A stretch of DNA of 19,901 nt from Trichomonas tenax (taxonomy: Eukaryota > Parabasalia > Trichomonadida > Trichomonadidae): assembly GCA_023091735.1 (NCBI GenBank), contig JALKBU010000951.1, positions 1 through 19,901 of the forward strand, written 5' to 3'. Under the pieces are notes generated by a model that was not told the origin of the DNA, searched no databases, and saw nothing but the letters and a program-made list of their open reading frames with translations. Position 1 is the first letter of the stretch. Each line of letters starts with the position of its first letter. Positions 17,693 to 19,901 of the stretch are shown piece by piece. Position numbers and translations under genes: made by a program.

Positions 17693-18594
17693 AGATGGCC
17701 ACGAAAATACCTTAAATTTACAATTGCAAATTTCGGAAATTAAGGGAAAGACTAATATAGAGTGAATAAAATTTGGTAAAACTAGGTGCAACACCTGCAG
17801 CTATAGTTACGAATGATATTCATTGTAGATGAAACACAGGTTGTGTTTTGGAGAAAGTTAATCTGACAAGATCTTGTATTAATATCAAGTAAAACTTCAG
17901 ATAGATAATGTGAATAGATGCACATAATTGTGTATATTATCAAAGAATTGTGTATTCTTGAATTAGACGTATTTATTGTTTCATTAAAAGATAGTGAGAT
18001 TTTTACTGTATGTTTTACGACATTTAAAGACTGTGATGATATTCTCCTAGATGGATAAACATTATATTTTAAGTGATGAATAAAATTACATGTATATTGA
18101 TGAAGAAATAAGAATTATGAGTTAAATCTTGTGATATGATTTATATTTATTCATAACCGATTTGGATGACATGTATACGATGTATCTAAGATGTTTATAA
18201 ATCATCATATAAAAGATATTTATTTAATCAAAAAAATATAGGTGAATTGAAATTAATTAGATTAGGAAAAAGGTATGCCTAGATGTGTATGTAGCTAATT
18301 CAATAGAAATAGTGATAACATAGTAGCGCATCAAAAAATATCTGACAGGTGTCAGAGGAGGCTTTACAAAGCGACAATGTCAAAAGACCTCAACAGCTTT
18401 TAATATTATGAGCACCGATATCGGAAGTATTGTCAATAATATTGAAGAATTAAAAATTAATCTTATTAGATTTAATTAATATTGATAAAAAGCTATATTT
18501 AATCATGCAGGGTGTGTATCGAATATGATTGCTCTATAGATGTAATTTTCTCGTTTGTTAGTACATTAAATCGATAATTTACTCAAATTGCATA
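17693..18594. other. AT-rich intergenic stretch, no gene seen
   Basis: It is upstream of the GT61 gene. The only notable item is the short dyad CTGACAGGTGTCAG near 18343. No frame or RNA gene is recognised. Confidence 0.55.
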
Positions 18595-18692
18595 AATATC
18601 ATCATAATTGAATAATTCATAGCACAATCTCTCCGGAATAGCCCATTTCTGGAGACCTTATGCCATAAATTGTTCAATTTTGATGATATTAA
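18595..18692. repeat. Large imperfect hairpin
   Basis: ATATCATCATAATTGAATAA.. on the left pairs with ..TTGTTCAATTTTGATGATAT on the right, continuing inward through TCTCCGGAA / TTCTGGAGA to a short loop. Arms are about 43 nt with roughly eight mismatches by eye. No coding capacity is seen. Confidence 0.7.
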
Positions 18693-18720
18693 ATTAACGC
18701 AAAACTAAATATTGTAAATT

Positions 18721-18795
18721 GCTTTGCTTGTCTAATGTCATAACAAACTGATGTGCATAAACTATCTGTTTGTCATGGAATTAGACAAGCAAAGC
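18721..18795. repeat. Inverted repeat with 16-bp perfect outer stem
   Basis: GCTTTGCTTGTCTAAT (18721-18736) and ATTAGACAAGCAAAGC (18780-18795) are perfect inverse copies. Inside them, GTCATAACAAAC and GTTTGTCATG extend the pairing. It lies about 114 bp (centre to centre) from the hairpin at 18595-18692. Confidence 0.8.
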
Positions 18796-18894
18796 TACTA
18801 ATGCATATCGATAAATGGAGTATTTTGGTTTATCGAATTCTCTATGACTCCATGAGGTTCCTGTATTACCCAAAGTTCCAAGGACCTCAGAGAG

Positions 18895-19440
18895 TAGTGT
18901 TCAAACGTTTGTTTTTGAGTGTGTTTTGACGTGTTTTGACTGTGTTTAGAGCTGTGTTTGCACGTGCTTTAACACTTTTTGAACATTTGTTTGTTGTTTG
19001 TTGAGAGCTGTGCTTAACACTTCTCAAACGTTTTGTTTGTTTATGTGTTTAGAGATGTTGTCAAATGTCTGTTGTCAACCAAAATATAATCTTTTTAATG
19101 ATCGTGGACACCCCAGGACAGATAAAAGAACATAAGAAAAACATGTTAAAAAATCAGCTAAAGGGAATTTAGACCCTGTCCACATGTCCAGGACAGTCCA
19201 CAGTGAAAGAAGAAAACAAACAAAACGTTCATGAAACTTCAAAACAAGGCTCGAACTGTGTTTTGCACGTGTTGAGAGCTGTGTTAGAGCTGTGCTTTAC
19301 ACATTTCGAACGTTTTGTTGTTCATGAAACTTCAAAACAAGGGTTTGCACGTGTTGAGACTTGTGGTCGGGACTTTGTGTTGAGACGTGTTCAGACGTGT
19401 TTAGGCTTTTGTGTTGACTTGTGTTGAGAGTTGTGTTGAG
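18895..19440. repeat. G/T-rich low-complexity region with direct repeats
   Basis: The plus strand is dominated by degenerate GTGTTTTGA, GAGCTGTGTT, GCACGTGTTGAGA and AACGTTTTGTT words, with few C runs. A 23-bp direct repeat starting GTTCATGAAACTTCAAAACA occurs at 19227-19249 and 19320-19342, 93 bp apart. The region joins directly onto the primase fragment at about 19440. The 74-codon frame at 19203-19427 follows from the repeats. Confidence 0.7.
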
Positions 19441-19700
19441 ACTGTGTTATTGTTAAGACTGCATCAGGTGGTCTTCATATTTACTGCAACACAGATTTAT
19501 TCGCTGCTACTTCAAACAGAATGATTAAATGTTATTCTTGTTCTGATTTCGACATTGATTTGATGACTTCATTTGATGAAACGAAAAAGTCTTTGATTGT
19601 TGCTACTAATTCAAGGGTTCGTAAGAATGCTACTGAACTAATTTGTTCGCGGAAGTTATGTTTGCAAGCTGTCGAGAAGTGTAAACGAGGTTCTTTCTGA
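19440..19700 (+). pseudogene. Fragment of an archaeo-eukaryotic-type primase (PrimPol-like)
   Basis: There is an open frame of 86 codons with no ATG at its left end; a TGA at 19437 closes it inside the G/T-rich repeat. It encodes VKTASGGLHIY (about residues 5-15), the S-G-G-x-H-[IV]-Y motif of primase-polymerases. About 40 residues on is DIDLMTSFDE..KSLIVATNSRVRK, which resembles the following 'vD.r..gg.iV.P.S' block. Just before the stop at 19698, an overlapping frame reads on (EVLSDLNIKLQ) to a TAA at 19732, so a frameshift near 19682 is likely. The N-terminal motifs with the catalytic Asp pair are missing. Primases of this kind occur in large DNA viruses and self-synthesising elements; which one is the source cannot be told. 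Confidence 0.6.
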
Positions 19701-19773
19701 TTTGAACATAAAGCTTCAAATAAAGGACAACTAAGAAATAAAAACAATTGTTGAAAAGCACACACACACATAT

Positions 19774-19808
19774 GGCGGCCTGCCGGCGAGCAAGCTCGCC
19801 TTCGCCGC
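19774..19808. repeat. GC-rich patch with short hairpin
   Basis: This is an isolated GC-rich stretch (GGCGGCCTGCCGGCGAGC...) in otherwise AT-rich DNA. It contains the dyad GGCGAGC-AA-GCTCGCC near 19785-19800. It lies 40 bp after the alternate stop of the primase fragment. Confidence 0.65.
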
Positions 19809-19880
19809 GTGTGTAAAGAGGGCAAGCACGGTTTCAGCACGTGTGTAAGAGAGCAAACACGGTTTCAGCACGTGTGTAGG
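19808..19880 (+). repeat. Tandem 31-32-bp repeat, about 2.3 copies
   Basis: Units start CGTGTGTAA.. and end CACGGTTTCAGCA: 19808-19839 (32 bp), 19840-19870 (31 bp) and a partial third copy from 19871. Each junction forms GCACGTGTGT. The array may continue beyond the window only in degenerate form, because the third copy breaks off after CGTGTGTAGGAG. Confidence 0.8.
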
Positions 19881-19901
19881 AGTCAATTTTATCAAATAGT
19901 G

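Noticed and set aside
18895..19440. Telomeric repeat
   Set aside because: The G/T-rich words are degenerate and of mixed length, with no regular 5-8-bp unit, and coding-type sequence follows.
19774..19808. Cloning-vector or bacterial contamination
   Set aside because: The GC-rich patch is only ~35 bp and runs smoothly into tandem repeats on one side; there is too little sequence to support contamination.
19532..19840. 102-codon frame on the minus strand
   Set aside because: It lies opposite the primase fragment and runs into the tandem repeat; the plus strand carries the conserved motif.

Overview
This window looks like nuclear DNA of a parabasalid protist (trichomonad), most likely Tritrichomonas or a close relative. 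It is AT-rich, with long intergenic gaps, single-exon genes and the standard genetic code. The gene families are typical of trichomonads: a BspA-like leucine-rich-repeat protein, a DUF3447-like ankyrin protein and a discoidin-like domain protein. Very short predicted 5' leaders (about 8-26 nt) follow a trichomonad-type initiator (YCA+1 Y T...). No similarity search was possible, so the taxon is inferred.

Layout. 1-67: 5' part of a 5S rRNA gene on the minus strand, cut by the window edge. 1495-1566: tRNA-Ala(AGC). 1899-2240: UBL3/MUB-type prenylated ubiquitin-fold protein. 3022-4539 (minus): 505-aa protein with a possible ubiquitin-like N-terminus and a 20-copy tetrapeptide repeat. It shares a 120-bp divergent promoter with 4659-5192 (plus), an Sde2-like splicing factor with the GGKGG processing site. 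5663-6489: a non-coding array of seven alternating dyads spaced about 122 bp apart. 6828-7244: small unknown protein. 7709-8677 (minus): BspA-like LRR protein. 9359-10036: F5/8 type C-like protein with a Cys-rich insertion. 10439-11605 (minus): helical protein of unknown role. 12241-14421 (minus): 14 ankyrin repeats. 15499-16313: non-coding element with long terminal inverted repeats, next to decayed coding sequence. 16354-17682 (minus): GT61-type glycosyltransferase with a signal anchor. 18595-18795: two large hairpins. 18895-19440: G/T-rich low-complexity DNA that runs straight into an undetected fragment of an archaeo-eukaryotic-type primase (19440-19700). 19774-19880: GC-rich hairpin and 31-32-bp tandem repeats at the right edge.

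The genes do not form one pathway; eukaryotic gene order is mostly neutral here. The main local themes are three ubiquitin-fold (or probable ubiquitin-fold) proteins in 3.3 kb, a shared core promoter architecture, and three kinds of mobile-element-like or palindromic DNA: the dyad array, the long-TIR element and the primase fragment.
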